Shown here: positions 26,130-33,754 of the stretch, piece by piece | How the letters are laid out: each line of letters begins with the position of its first letter | How positions within the stretch are numbered: position 1 is the first letter of the stretch | NCBI GenBank assembly: GCA_958352885.1 | Contig: CATWQI010000015.1 | Location: 1-50,016, forward strand | DNA: 50,016 nucleotides | Direction of reading: 5' to 3' | Source: an uncultured Duncaniella sp. | GTDB taxonomy: Bacteria; Bacteroidota; Bacteroidia; Bacteroidales; Muribaculaceae | Position numbers and translations under genes: made by a program | Notes under the pieces: generated by a model | The model's database searches: none | Seen by the model: only the letters and a program-made list of their open reading frames with translations | Told to the model about the DNA's origin: nothing

Positions 26130-26993
26130 TTAATACTTCTGTTTATTTGGAATGACACCTCTAATTCCCCCTTTGGGATTTTCTACATCACCTTTGTAAC
26201 GGGGAATAAGGTGCATGTGAACGTGAAAGACGGATTGTCCGGCAGCCTCGTTTACATTAATGCCAATATTATAACCGTCAGGATGGAATCGCTCATCAAC
26301 TTTATACTTCACATATTGAAGCATAACATTCATAGCCTCTCGTTCATGATTCGTAAGGTCAAAGTATGATGCTACATGTCGTTTGGGAATAATCAGGGCG
26401 TGCCCCGGAGATACAGGATAACCATCATAAAACGCAACGCAGGTTGCTGTTTCACATATTATTTCCACACGTCGTGAGAGACGGCAAAATGGGCATCGTT
26501 CACCTTCAATCCGAGGAAGTTTGTTGAAATGGTTGTATTGGTATAACTCATAACTCTTATTGCAAACCAAACTCTTAAAGGGTAGTTTGACATTGCATTG
26601 ATAAGTATATTGCTTGTGAATAGCGTGCAGTCGGAATCCTTCTTCTGCTAAATCTCGACGCACAGCAAAATAAGCGGTACCTTTTGGATGCAATAGATTG
26701 GTTACATTCATCATTGCCTCTGCCTGTGCATAAGGCTCTAACACATTCAGAACATAGTTGCAAATGATGGTGTCAAACTTTCCTTCTGGGTAGTCGGGAC
26801 GATAATAATAGTCATATCCTATAATATCGTGTCCTTGCTTGTTCAGTTCGTCTGTATCATAACCAAACCCACATCCAAAGTCAAGAATACGCCCCTTGAG
26901 CAAACCATGTTGCACAAGATACCTTGTAGGCACAGAAAGATCTGTACGTTTAATTGCAGTAAGATATGGGTGATTTATCTTCTCTATTTCCAT
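26130..26993 (-). CDS. SAM methyltransferase / HIT hydrolase fusion
   Basis: This 287-residue protein joins two enzymes. The N-terminal part is a class I methyltransferase with motif I GRILDFGCGFGYD (residues 34-46) and an acidic motif II region. The C-terminal part, after a CPFCRLSRR cysteine pair, is a HIT domain with HVHMHL (257-262), the His triad that hydrolyses nucleotide phosphoramidates or adenylates. The combination suggests small-molecule or nucleotide processing rather than DNA methylation, though neither substrate is known. It overlaps the upstream HNH nuclease gene by 10 bp, so the two are made together. Confidence 0.82.
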   Translation of the reverse strand: MEIEKINHPYLTAIKRTDLSVPTRYLVQHGLLKGRILDFGCGFGYDTDELNKQGHDIIGYDYYYRPDYPEGKFDTIICNYVLNVLEPYAQAEAMMNVTNLLHPKGTAYFAVRRDLAEEGFRLHAIHKQYTYQCNVKLPFKSLVCNKSYELYQYNHFNKLPRIEGERCPFCRLSRRVEIICETATCVAFYDGYPVSPGHALIIPKRHVASYFDLTNHEREAMNVMLQYVKYKVDERFHPDGYNIGINVNEAAGQSVFHVHMHLIPRYKGDVENPKGGIRGVIPNKQKY

Positions 26994-28069
26994 CGTCCAT
27001 CAAATTTCCATGTTTCATAACCCATATTTAGGGCAATCTGATTCATGGGATTAAAAGTCCTTTCATATAACTCTCTAAATTGATTGTCATTCATCTCCAT
27101 CAATTCGCGCGGAGTATAACCTAAAGACAAATAATCCTCAAGAATTTTAGGTTCTTTATTTGCGTTGAGGCATAGACTCAGTGATTTATGCTGTATATCT
27201 GCTAATTTGCACAGATATAGAGATAAATCCGGCAACTTATTACTTTTTGAAGAATTGATACTCCCATTGGATGGGATTAAGTTCCAATTCAAATTATGAG
27301 AAACAAAGCTCCATGGCAAAAAATGATCTAATTCATAATCAAAGCTATACAAGTTCTTCCCGGTATAAATACATTGTATTGGTCCACCAATCTCTATAAT
27401 CATATCCCAATAACGGTGTTGATTAGCTAAAGAATCCCGTTTTATAGGTTTAATTAATTTATTGGAGATTGCAGGTACATTCGGATTTCTCACCTGTAAG
27501 AACTGAGTCAAATTCCAATAGGTAAAATCTATTAAAATATTGTAGTGATTATGAATATAAGCGTCCCAGTTAGAATTGATTTCTATGTAGAAACTAGAGT
27601 TATCTTTTAGAATAGAGTACAAGCATCCGTTTTCAAAAAGTTTGGAACGCCTTACAACATCTTTATCGTCAGATGTATCTATCCACGGGTGAAGGAAACG
27701 GAATGGAACATTCAAAGTAAGTATCTTTAATCGACTTTTAATCTCAGAGTTTCTTATGTTGTCTTTAAGTTCTCTAATGATTGTCTCTATATCTGAATCA
27801 ACTGTTAGATTGGTAATTTTTTGCAAATCTATCACTATATCAAACAGAGAATCACTTTTACCAAACGATAGCCGAAAATAATGTATAGGATACCATGCAT
27901 TAGCAACCATACGAACCACAATATCCCACACGTCAATTCTAAGATTTCCTGTTTTGGCATAAATTTGCAAAATCGAGAGAAACCAAAAATATTTATAAGT
28001 TGCCACCGTCTTAGCAAATATTTTGCCAAGACGAACAGTCGTTAGGGTATCAGATGGAGAGATAGACAT
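26984..28069 (-). CDS. HNH endonuclease
   Basis: This 361-residue protein carries a C-terminal HNH nuclease: CIYTGKNL, then ELDHFLPWSF, WNLIPSNGSINSSKSNKLP, an HNH_4-like block with the catalytic His in DHFLP and Asn/Lys downstream. The N-terminal 200 residues are helical and unknown, probably a recognition domain. It overlaps the methyltransferase/HIT gene and follows the GIY-YIG gene by 67 bp. Two nucleases of different folds in one operon suggest a restriction-like role. The coding sequence is strongly AT-rich. Confidence 0.78.
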   Translation of the reverse strand: MSISPSDTLTTVRLGKIFAKTVATYKYFWFLSILQIYAKTGNLRIDVWDIVVRMVANAWYPIHYFRLSFGKSDSLFDIVIDLQKITNLTVDSDIETIIRELKDNIRNSEIKSRLKILTLNVPFRFLHPWIDTSDDKDVVRRSKLFENGCLYSILKDNSSFYIEINSNWDAYIHNHYNILIDFTYWNLTQFLQVRNPNVPAISNKLIKPIKRDSLANQHRYWDMIIEIGGPIQCIYTGKNLYSFDYELDHFLPWSFVSHNLNWNLIPSNGSINSSKSNKLPDLSLYLCKLADIQHKSLSLCLNANKEPKILEDYLSLGYTPRELMEMNDNQFRELYERTFNPMNQIALNMGYETWKFDGRWK

Positions 28070-28136
28070 ATGTCAAATATAATCATTTACAAAATTCTGA
28101 CGAGATTCTTTTTAATATCAGACATATCTGATAAAA

Positions 28137-28898
28137 CTATCGGAATGCATTGTCCCAATTGGATTTATCATCAATATCAAAATCATTAGTCTCAAAGAAT
28201 CTTGCAGCTTTAGAAGCTTCTTTCCATTCTATTTTGCTATTTAGCAAGTTTTCGATTTCTAGTTTATGTTCATTAAATACCGAATATAATTCTTTATTAT
28301 TGTCAATATAAATGCCGGCTGTTATTATCTTTTTCTGACGGCTAACTGTCAAACAAATATGTAAACTTGAAGACCCTACGCTTATATCATACCAATGTTG
28401 AGGATAGGCTTTCCTCAGTTTGAAATTCCTATAAAAATCTGCATTTTGATAAGATTTTTTATTAAATTCAGTCCAGAATTGTAATTGTAAGGTCCCAGTA
28501 TCTGTATTTTGAGAGTTTGGAAGTAGAGTTATTTTATCAGTTTCAGGGTCTATGGGGGAATTATCTTCATATTCAATAATTTCAGCATCTTCCACAGCCA
28601 AAGCTATATCCCGGAATATTTCAAGTGCCATTTGGGGTGACACATTAAAAAATTCACGATTCTGACGTATGCGTAAATCTGTCAAACGATCGATGGTCTT
28701 ATGAACCAATTTCTCAACTTCGTTATATTTGCAGGTCTTCATCGTTGCAAATATTTCAAATGGGAGCGGCACCGCAGTATTATCCAACTCCTTTGACCTA
28801 ACATCTACGGGGCGAGAACTTTTACCAATGTTTACCCAATCTTCTTTGAAACTGGGGTTGGTAAGAATATAAACGTAGCCTTGTTCTATACTCTTCAT
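28137..28898 (-). CDS. GIY-YIG nuclease with DUF4268 domain
   Basis: The 253-residue protein starts with a T5orf172/MUG113-type GIY-YIG domain: GYVYILTNPS, then VNIGKSSRPVDVRSKEL with the catalytic Arg. After an acidic linker the C-terminal half (QFWTEFNKKSY, then LTVSRQKKIITAGIYI and LNSKIEWKE) fits DUF4268, a domain often fused to or found with DNA-processing enzymes. GIY-YIG enzymes cleave one DNA strand per active site. It is preceded by a Xre regulator 5 bp upstream and followed by the HNH gene, forming a cassette. Confidence 0.75.
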   Translation of the reverse strand: MKSIEQGYVYILTNPSFKEDWVNIGKSSRPVDVRSKELDNTAVPLPFEIFATMKTCKYNEVEKLVHKTIDRLTDLRIRQNREFFNVSPQMALEIFRDIALAVEDAEIIEYEDNSPIDPETDKITLLPNSQNTDTGTLQLQFWTEFNKKSYQNADFYRNFKLRKAYPQHWYDISVGSSSLHICLTVSRQKKIITAGIYIDNNKELYSVFNEHKLEIENLLNSKIEWKEASKAARFFETNDFDIDDKSNWDNAFR

Positions 28899-28903
28899 CA
28901 GAA

Positions 28904-29125
28904 TCAGACTTTTACGGATTCAACGTATCGTTTATTTAATAAATCTTCCATCTCGACATTCAATAGTTTAGATATTTTTATAAGCGTTTCAATGTCCGGT
29001 TGCGAAGAATTAGTACACCACTTCGAAACGGTTGACGGATTAACATTAAGTTGTTCACATAACCATTTGTTTGTTTTTTTCTTTTCAACCAAAACTACTT
29101 TTATGCGATTTATATCCGTTTCCAT
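28904..29125 (-). CDS. XRE-family regulator of the nuclease cassette
   Basis: This 73-residue protein is essentially one Cro/C1 HTH domain (INRIKVVLVEKKKTNKWLCE, then NVNPSTVSKWCTN). The form INRIKVVLVEKK is typical of regulators placed before restriction and nuclease genes in Bacteroidetes. It is 5 bp from the GIY-YIG gene and has its own promoter, so it probably controls the cassette and could delay nuclease synthesis after transfer. Confidence 0.8.
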   Translation of the reverse strand: METDINRIKVVLVEKKKTNKWLCEQLNVNPSTVSKWCTNSSQPDIETLIKISKLLNVEMEDLLNKRYVESVKV

Positions 29126-29150
29126 TCAATTCAAATTTGTTGTTTGGTTG

Positions 29151-29180
29151 CAAATTTAGTGAAAATATTTCACATGGCAA
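29151..29180 (-). promoter_or_regulatory. Promoter of the XRE-nuclease cassette
   Basis: The minus strand has TTG (29180-29178), 19 bases, TAAATTTG (29158-29151). The ATG follows 25 bases downstream. Confidence 0.55.
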
Positions 29181-29211
29181 TATATTATGGTATGTTATTA
29201 AGCATATCTCG

Positions 29212-29239
29212 CCCCGACAAGGTTATTTACTTGTCGAGG
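29212..29239. other. Hairpin CCCCGACAAG / CTTGTCGAGG
   Basis: The arms pair except for one position around an 8-base loop. It lies between the cassette promoter and the end of a small pseudogene, with no T run. It may be a weak terminator or protein-binding site. Confidence 0.35.
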
Positions 29240-29269
29240 CAAGTGAGTTGTTTGGGGGTTAGAATTTAT

Positions 29270-29504
29270 TTAGAATTCGAATGTTGGGAGGCTGGTTTTG
29301 TCGATTTTGCAGAGGCAGAGGGTGTAGGGGGTGAATCCTTTACGTCCTTCGATTTTTATGAAGTCTTCGTCCCATTGTCAGCAGTAGTAGAGGGCGAGAC
29401 GAATGGCGTCCTTGTCGTTGTAGGCTTCAAATTCTTTGCAAGCAAAGCGACAAGTCGATGACCCATTTGCTACGATCAGTGTAACAGGTATATAGTTTCA
29501 TCAT
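29270..29504 (-). pseudogene. Small pseudogene (about 78 codons)
   Basis: The start frame reads MMKLYTCYTDRSKWVIDLSL. A change of frame near 29440 then gives CKEFEAYNDKDAIRLALYYC, a TGA at 29378-29380 where TGG (Trp) is likely, and QWDEDFIKIEGRKGFTPYTL to a TAA at 29270. The pieces read as one small protein damaged by one frameshift and one nonsense change. I do not know the family. It sits 12 bp after the mobilization accessory gene and may have belonged to its operon. Confidence 0.5.
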
Positions 29505-29516
29505 ATTTTATGAGTT

Positions 29517-30092
29517 TTAATGTTTAGATAGATACCAAAATAATCCGGCAAAAGAAGCGATAAAAAGAAATACGATAACCGGAAGACAACCATGGAATTG
29601 AGTTCTTTTCAGATTCAAAACCATATAATTATCAAAAATTCTTTTATATCCTTCAGGTTTCTTACCATAATAGCGGTTTATAGCCATGAGAGATATTCCT
29701 TGTCTGGCTTTTTCTTCGACCGCCTTCAGTCGAGTATCTAATTCTTCCTGATATTTGGTGAAAGCTTCGGAAGATAGAAATTTCTCATCAGTTGATTTCC
29801 GGAACTTTTCAAAGTCCGGTTTTCCAACAAAGCGGTCAGGGAGAAGTGCATCACGCTGCTGAATCCTATAGTCGCACACGTCAGATACTCTCTGCATGAA
29901 CTTTTTAATTTCATCGGACTCATAGTAGACGCGTTTGGGCTGTGGAGTCGGAGCGGGCTCCGGGGTCTCCGCAATACTCTCTTTCAGCGAAGTAAGCTCT
30001 TTGCGCATATCTGCGAGAGCTGTTTTCAGCGATGTGATTTCAGCCTACTGCGAGGCTAAAATCTTCTGATAGTATTCGTCTTTGGTTGCCAT
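29517..30092 (-). pseudogene. Mobilization accessory membrane protein with early TAG
   Basis: From the ATG at 30092 (MATKDEYYQKILASQ) the frame meets TAG at 30045-30047 (codon 16) and then continues open for 175 codons. The body has a coiled-coil start (ITSLKTALADMRKELTSLKE), a Pro-rich linker and a single C-terminal membrane segment (CLPVIVFLFIASFAGLFWYL). An internal ATG at 30008 could restore most of the protein, so function may persist. Its position 5 bp after the relaxase, its coiled coil and its membrane helix match the accessory protein at 46212-46955. It probably helps link the relaxosome to the membrane. Confidence 0.65.
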
Positions 30093-30097
30093 GAGCG

Positions 30098-31102
30098 TTA
30101 CATTTTGAATTTGTAAGAAGTGGTTTCTTCCTCAATGTGGTCATCGATGCGTTCCCAACTTTTGCCACGACACCCGACTTCATGCTTGCGGTTGGCGCTC
30201 TGTGAACCGCTTGATTGGCTGACGAGTAAATGAGTCAGTATTTCCACGTATTTGACAATTGGGATAAAGACAATCTTCCTTTCGCGGATGAACTCAGGAC
30301 GGGCGGCTATCTCAGGCTTTTCATCCATGCGATCAAATTTCTTGCAAAGTGTACCGTAGGTGTATTTACCATGTTGACCGAGTTTTGAACCGGATATACG
30401 GAAGCCGTTGCGGTCGTATGAGATGCCACGAATTTTACTGGACTTTTCATCCGCTGAGAAAGTTATGATGATACCATCCTGTTCTAGCTGTTTGGCAAAT
30501 GTTTCCCAGTCACCGGACGATGAGATGCAATCTTGCACGATTTGACGGATAAGTAGCTTTTCAGCATCATATTTCCGCAGACGGTCGGGGTTGATTTTTC
30601 GTGACTGGCTATTGCCGAAAGTCAAGCCGTGACGTTGCTTTATCCTACGGCAAGCAGCCTCGTTGCGTCTGCACTCGTTGCTGTCGGAGATTACAGAACC
30701 GTCATTGGCGATGCGGTTGAAGACGAGATGGCAATGTGGATGCTTCTTGTCAAAGTGCCGGGCGATCACATATTGTGTGTTCTCGGGATCTATCCCCATT
30801 TCCTTCATCCATTCTTCGACGAGCTGCGTCATGAAGCGGTCGCCATCCTCGCTGTCGGGAAAACGGTCTGCATCTTCCGGGGAGAACGCGATTGAGACAT
30901 GTTTCACCGGTTTGCTCAGATGATGCAGTTTACCGTTGGCATCCGGTATGCGGAGCTGCGCCTGAAAACTGTCGGCGATTGTGGAATTGTCGATTAGCAG
31001 CACTCCATTGTTACAGATTATTAGCGCCGACTTTTCCGTGACATTATTTGCGTAGTTGACGATGCCGGAGAAATAGGTTCGGGTTGTTATCTTTGCAATC
31101 AT
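30098..31102 (-). CDS. MOBP-type relaxase
   Basis: This 334-residue protein is a Bacteroides-type mobilization relaxase. Motif I includes the candidate nicking Tyr in GIVNYANN near residue 17. Motif III, with the metal-binding His residues, is HPHCHLVFNR near residue 120, preceded by QYVIARHFD. It nicks oriT and leads the DNA strand into a recipient, using the conjugation pore of another element. The C-terminal third is basic and helical. It is preceded by MobC and followed by a coiled-coil membrane protein, the usual order. It looks intact. Confidence 0.88.
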   Translation of the reverse strand: MIAKITTRTYFSGIVNYANNVTEKSALIICNNGVLLIDNSTIADSFQAQLRIPDANGKLHHLSKPVKHVSIAFSPEDADRFPDSEDGDRFMTQLVEEWMKEMGIDPENTQYVIARHFDKKHPHCHLVFNRIANDGSVISDSNECRRNEAACRRIKQRHGLTFGNSQSRKINPDRLRKYDAEKLLIRQIVQDCISSSGDWETFAKQLEQDGIIITFSADEKSSKIRGISYDRNGFRISGSKLGQHGKYTYGTLCKKFDRMDEKPEIAARPEFIRERKIVFIPIVKYVEILTHLLVSQSSGSQSANRKHEVGCRGKSWERIDDHIEEETTSYKFKM

Positions 31103-31104
31103 AG

Positions 31105-31340
31105 TTATTGGGTTACTTAGTTACTCGGTTATTTGGTCATTGGAGCATTAAGATATTAGGTTAATCGGATATTAGAGTCTTTGAGCATTAGAGCATTTGA
31201 TAATTTGGTAAATGTAACTTTGGTATATTTAACCAATGTATCAAGAGTGTAGTAACCCAATTACTGAATTACCTATTTACCTGGTTACTCAATGTTTTAA
31301 GAATCTATTTACCTAATGTTCCATTTACCGAAATAACTTG
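31105..31340. repeat. Low-complexity GGTTA/TAACC repeat tract
   Basis: The roughly 240-bp gap between mobC and the relaxase is built of diverged short units (GGTTACTTAGTTAC, GGTTATTTGG, ATTAGGTTAATCGG), with the opposite-strand version (TTACCTATTTACC, GTAACCCAATTAC) in the second half. This makes the tract quasi-palindromic. No gene is present. Confidence 0.6.
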
Positions 31341-31346
31341 GTTACA

Positions 31347-31691
31347 TTATCTGACTTTCCGAAGTATCCCGGTTATGAACGATATGATGTCTCGAATATC
31401 CTGTTCAACTTGTCCGCCGAGATGCATAGCTCTCGTAATCTGATTAAGGTTGTTTCCGATATTCCGAAGTTCATTTACTACGGTTCGTTCATCCGCGGTC
31501 AGCAGAACTGTGGTCTCCTGATTCATTGCTGCGCGGTAAACATACTCTGCCGGTCGCAAACCGCACTCGCTGGCGCAAGACCTGAGATATATCATATCGA
31601 CCGGACTGAACATCACCTTTACGGATTGGCTCTTTTTCTTGTAGTCGGGAAGCGCCGGTCTGCCTCCCTTATTCTGGGTAGATTTTTCCAT
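31347..31691 (-). CDS. mobC: MobC-type relaxosome protein
   Basis: This 114-residue protein has a basic start with the KGGRPALPDY tag seen in Bacteroides MobC proteins. A ribbon-helix-helix-like segment (SVKVMFSPVDMIYLRSCASE, then GLRPAEYVYRAAM) precedes the MobC pattern LRNIGNNLNQITRAMH. MobC binds oriT and helps the relaxase open the nick site. It is followed by the relaxase gene after a repeat tract, and a candidate oriT lies 35-72 bp upstream of its start. Confidence 0.85.
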   Translation of the reverse strand: MEKSTQNKGGRPALPDYKKKSQSVKVMFSPVDMIYLRSCASECGLRPAEYVYRAAMNQETTVLLTADERTVVNELRNIGNNLNQITRAMHLGGQVEQDIRDIISFITGILRKVR

Positions 31692-31725
31692 TGATTCATT
31701 CGTTTTAAGCTGCCGGGGGCGGCCC

Positions 31726-31763
31726 TGTAAGGCGTTTTGAGATACTCAAAACACAACCTTGCA
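31726..31763. other. Candidate oriT of the integrated element
   Basis: GTTTTGAG and CTCAAAAC form a perfect 8-bp inverted repeat around ATA (31734-31752). Outside it, TGTAAGG and CCTTGCA form a second, nearly perfect pair. CCTTGC resembles the TCCTG-C nick core of MOBP origins. The site is just upstream of mobC, where oriT is expected, and shares its plan with 48308-48399. Confidence 0.55.
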
Positions 31764-31890
31764 ACACAATTTTCACCACCGATTTCACGGTAGCCCATAG
31801 GTTCATAAAAATTGGTTACGTTACACTTGTACTCCAAAATTGTCGAATTGTTGAGCAATGCACATAATAGGCTTATAGCTTGTGGTTTAT

Positions 31891-32000
31891 CCTCTCAACA
31901 GTTCTTCAACATTTTCTCAATAAACTCAGGCTTAAAGGGAGATAGGTTTAGCCATTTTTCTCCCTTTTGGCTCACGTTTTAGATAAAAGCCGTTGAGAGG
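31891..32000. repeat. Nested inverted repeats after the helicase gene
   Basis: CCTCTCAAC (31891-31899) pairs with GTTGAGAGG (31992-32000), and inside it AAAGGGAGA (31934-31942) pairs with TCTCCCTTT (31959-31967). The structure could end the helicase transcript or belong to the transfer origin region. Otherwise 31764-32058 holds no gene. Confidence 0.5.
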
Positions 32001-32058
32001 TTGTTGAGGCGATAAGTAATTGACTTATAATTACTATTGCTCCTTTCTCAACAATTCA

Positions 32059-33288
32059 TCATAACCCGAGTGTATCAAGGAACGATTTAGTGACAGTATA
32101 GAAACGCCCGGTATGACTGGTTGACGAATAACCGCCGGGCTGCATCACGTTGAGTTCCCATCTCTGATACGTCAGGGCATTGTTGACAGGATATATTTTC
32201 CAATATTCCTGTAGAATGGTTCTGATCTGAGATCTTTCGGCTTTTACGTTGGAATATGTCAATAAGGTAAGAATATCATTGAGACAAAAACTCACACTCT
32301 CGTTTCCGGTTGACAGTATTATGTCACGCAGTTGTTCAACCAACTCAAGTTCCAAACGATTTCGGTTGGAGCGAATGATGCGCCGAAGTGCCGGGGTTTC
32401 CAGATGCTCGGGTTTAAACCACATTCGACTGAGTTGCCGGGTATACAAGGTTCGTCGGTTTAAGTAACCGAGGAATGCCGGTATCTTGGTTCGCAGGTGT
32501 TTGAGAAACTCGGTATCATCATTCCTCAGTGGTTCGATCTTTCTAACCCAGTATCTCGTTTCACCCGGATCAATGAGCACCGGAGTCCGCTCGTTATTGG
32601 AACACATCACAAACTTGGCAAAGAAGTTGATTTCGTCACGGTCTTTACCTTTCGCCTCAGCCTTGTAAGTCTTGGCTGTGCTAAGGTTCTTTAACCTCTC
32701 CGAATCCTCACGCCGGGTCAGCAAAGCCTCGTCAACCATCACAAGCAGTTTACCCGCCAAGTCGGAATTGAATTTGCTGCGGAAGTCCTCGTTGGTGTTG
32801 AACGTAGAATTATCCTCGAATACGGATTTTAAGAAATTCAGGAAGGTAGTCTTTCCGGTATTTCGTTCCTCCGATACCAGAAGAAGGATTGGCAACTTCT
32901 GTGTCGGTCGAAGATATAGTAACTGGAGGTAGTCAAGTCCATATTCGTACTGTTCGCCGAATATATGCTCAACAAGCATCTGAATATTCCGCCACGGGCC
33001 CATTGACGGCTCATGCGAAATTGGCTCATAGATATTATAGAACCCATTGATGTCGCGGCGGTAGCCGATATGCACAGGAACGGTACAGAAGCCATTGTAG
33101 CGTGGTATCTGACGCAGATACTCTTTACCAAAATCAAAACTGATGGTATTCTTCTCCCAGCGCAGCCGCTTGACTCTTCTCGAACCATCCGGCTGAGGCT
33201 GCGAGGCAATTTTGTAGTAGGTTGTCCCAACCCTGATGAACGGTGTCAATTCCTGATCACCGTCCATCATTACGTCAGTATCTTCCAT
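32059..33288 (-). CDS. SF3-type helicase/replication protein (VapE/DUF5906-like)
   Basis: This 409-residue protein has a P-loop (SEERNTGKTTFLNF near residue 140), Walker B (LVMVDEALL) and the sensor-like segment VMCSNNERTPVLID, typical of superfamily 3 helicases of phage and plasmid replication. A C-terminal winged-helix-like tail follows. Proteins of this type lie beside an HTH excisionase-like gene in Bacteroides mobilizable elements and probably replicate the excised circle. It starts 1 bp after the stop of the HTH gene, so the two are coupled. No N-terminal primase motifs are seen. Confidence 0.78.
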   Translation of the reverse strand: MEDTDVMMDGDQELTPFIRVGTTYYKIASQPQPDGSRRVKRLRWEKNTISFDFGKEYLRQIPRYNGFCTVPVHIGYRRDINGFYNIYEPISHEPSMGPWRNIQMLVEHIFGEQYEYGLDYLQLLYLRPTQKLPILLLVSEERNTGKTTFLNFLKSVFEDNSTFNTNEDFRSKFNSDLAGKLLVMVDEALLTRREDSERLKNLSTAKTYKAEAKGKDRDEINFFAKFVMCSNNERTPVLIDPGETRYWVRKIEPLRNDDTEFLKHLRTKIPAFLGYLNRRTLYTRQLSRMWFKPEHLETPALRRIIRSNRNRLELELVEQLRDIILSTGNESVSFCLNDILTLLTYSNVKAERSQIRTILQEYWKIYPVNNALTYQRWELNVMQPGGYSSTSHTGRFYTVTKSFLDTLGL

Positions 33289-33289
33289 A

Positions 33290-33652
33290 TTACCATCCGG
33301 ATTTAGGCTGTCGGCGCATACCCAATTTCATCTCGTTAAGGATCTCGTCGGTTGATTTTGTTCCCTCGCTCGCGTGTTGTTCCTGCCATGCTATAAGTTC
33401 CGAAGGACGGAACTCAAGCATTTTGCCCACTTTATAGTGGGGCAGAATACCGTCGCGTACCATGTGGTAGATTGTAGATTTCTTACGGCGTAGGATTTTG
33501 CAAGCCTCGTCGATACCTACAAGACGGTTGTCCGGCTCACTGGTTTTCTTGCCAAGAGCCTCCTTCACGAGAGTCTTAAGACCCTCGATTTCGCTGGCAA
33601 GACTGCTTACCAGTTCAGGCAGCGATTCAAATGAAATTTTGGATTGTTCCAT
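33290..33652 (-). CDS. Excisionase-like HTH_17 protein
   Basis: This 120-residue protein has an N-terminal helix (SFESLPELVSSLASEIEGLK) and a MerR-like HTH (RLVGIDEACKILRRKKSTIY, then MVRDGILPHYKVGKMLEFRP, LIAWQEQ). It is the common small DNA-binding protein of Bacteroides integrative elements, assisting excision or controlling the helicase. Its decayed relative is at 5934-6317. A TAATTTTG box lies at 33678-33685, about 26 bases before the ATG. Confidence 0.8.
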   Translation of the reverse strand: MEQSKISFESLPELVSSLASEIEGLKTLVKEALGKKTSEPDNRLVGIDEACKILRRKKSTIYHMVRDGILPHYKVGKMLEFRPSELIAWQEQHASEGTKSTDEILNEMKLGMRRQPKSGW

Positions 33653-33677
33653 AAATTTTACGTGTTAGAATTTGCAG

Positions 33678-33685
33678 CAAAATTA
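33678..33685 (-). promoter_or_regulatory. -7 box of the HTH-helicase operon
   Basis: The minus strand reads TAATTTTG, placed 26 bases before the ATG at 33652. No -33 TTTG is seen at 19 bases. Confidence 0.5.
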
Positions 33686-33754
33686 TGGGTATCGGCAACG
33701 GTGAGCCAGTGAGTGAAAAAGTTATTTGTCTGATTGGTAAAGTTTCACCACTTT

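Noticed and set aside
29144..29461. Plus-strand frame of 105 codons
   Set aside because: The minus strand here reads as a damaged small gene, and the plus frame is of low complexity (Val, Phe, Glu) without a promoter.
5342..30047. Possible stop-codon recoding (TAG or TGA read as an amino acid)
   Set aside because: The replaced residues differ (Arg and Trp for TGA, Gln and Ser for TAG), and intact genes do not show internal TAG or TGA, so independent mutations are a simpler explanation.
31105..31340. Repeat tract as a CRISPR array
   Set aside because: Units are only 6-14 bases, diverged and in both strand senses, with no spacer pattern and no cas genes.
31619..31858. Minus-strand frame of 79 codons upstream of mobC
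   Set aside because: It spans the oriT candidate and overlaps the mobC start in another frame, with no promoter of its own.
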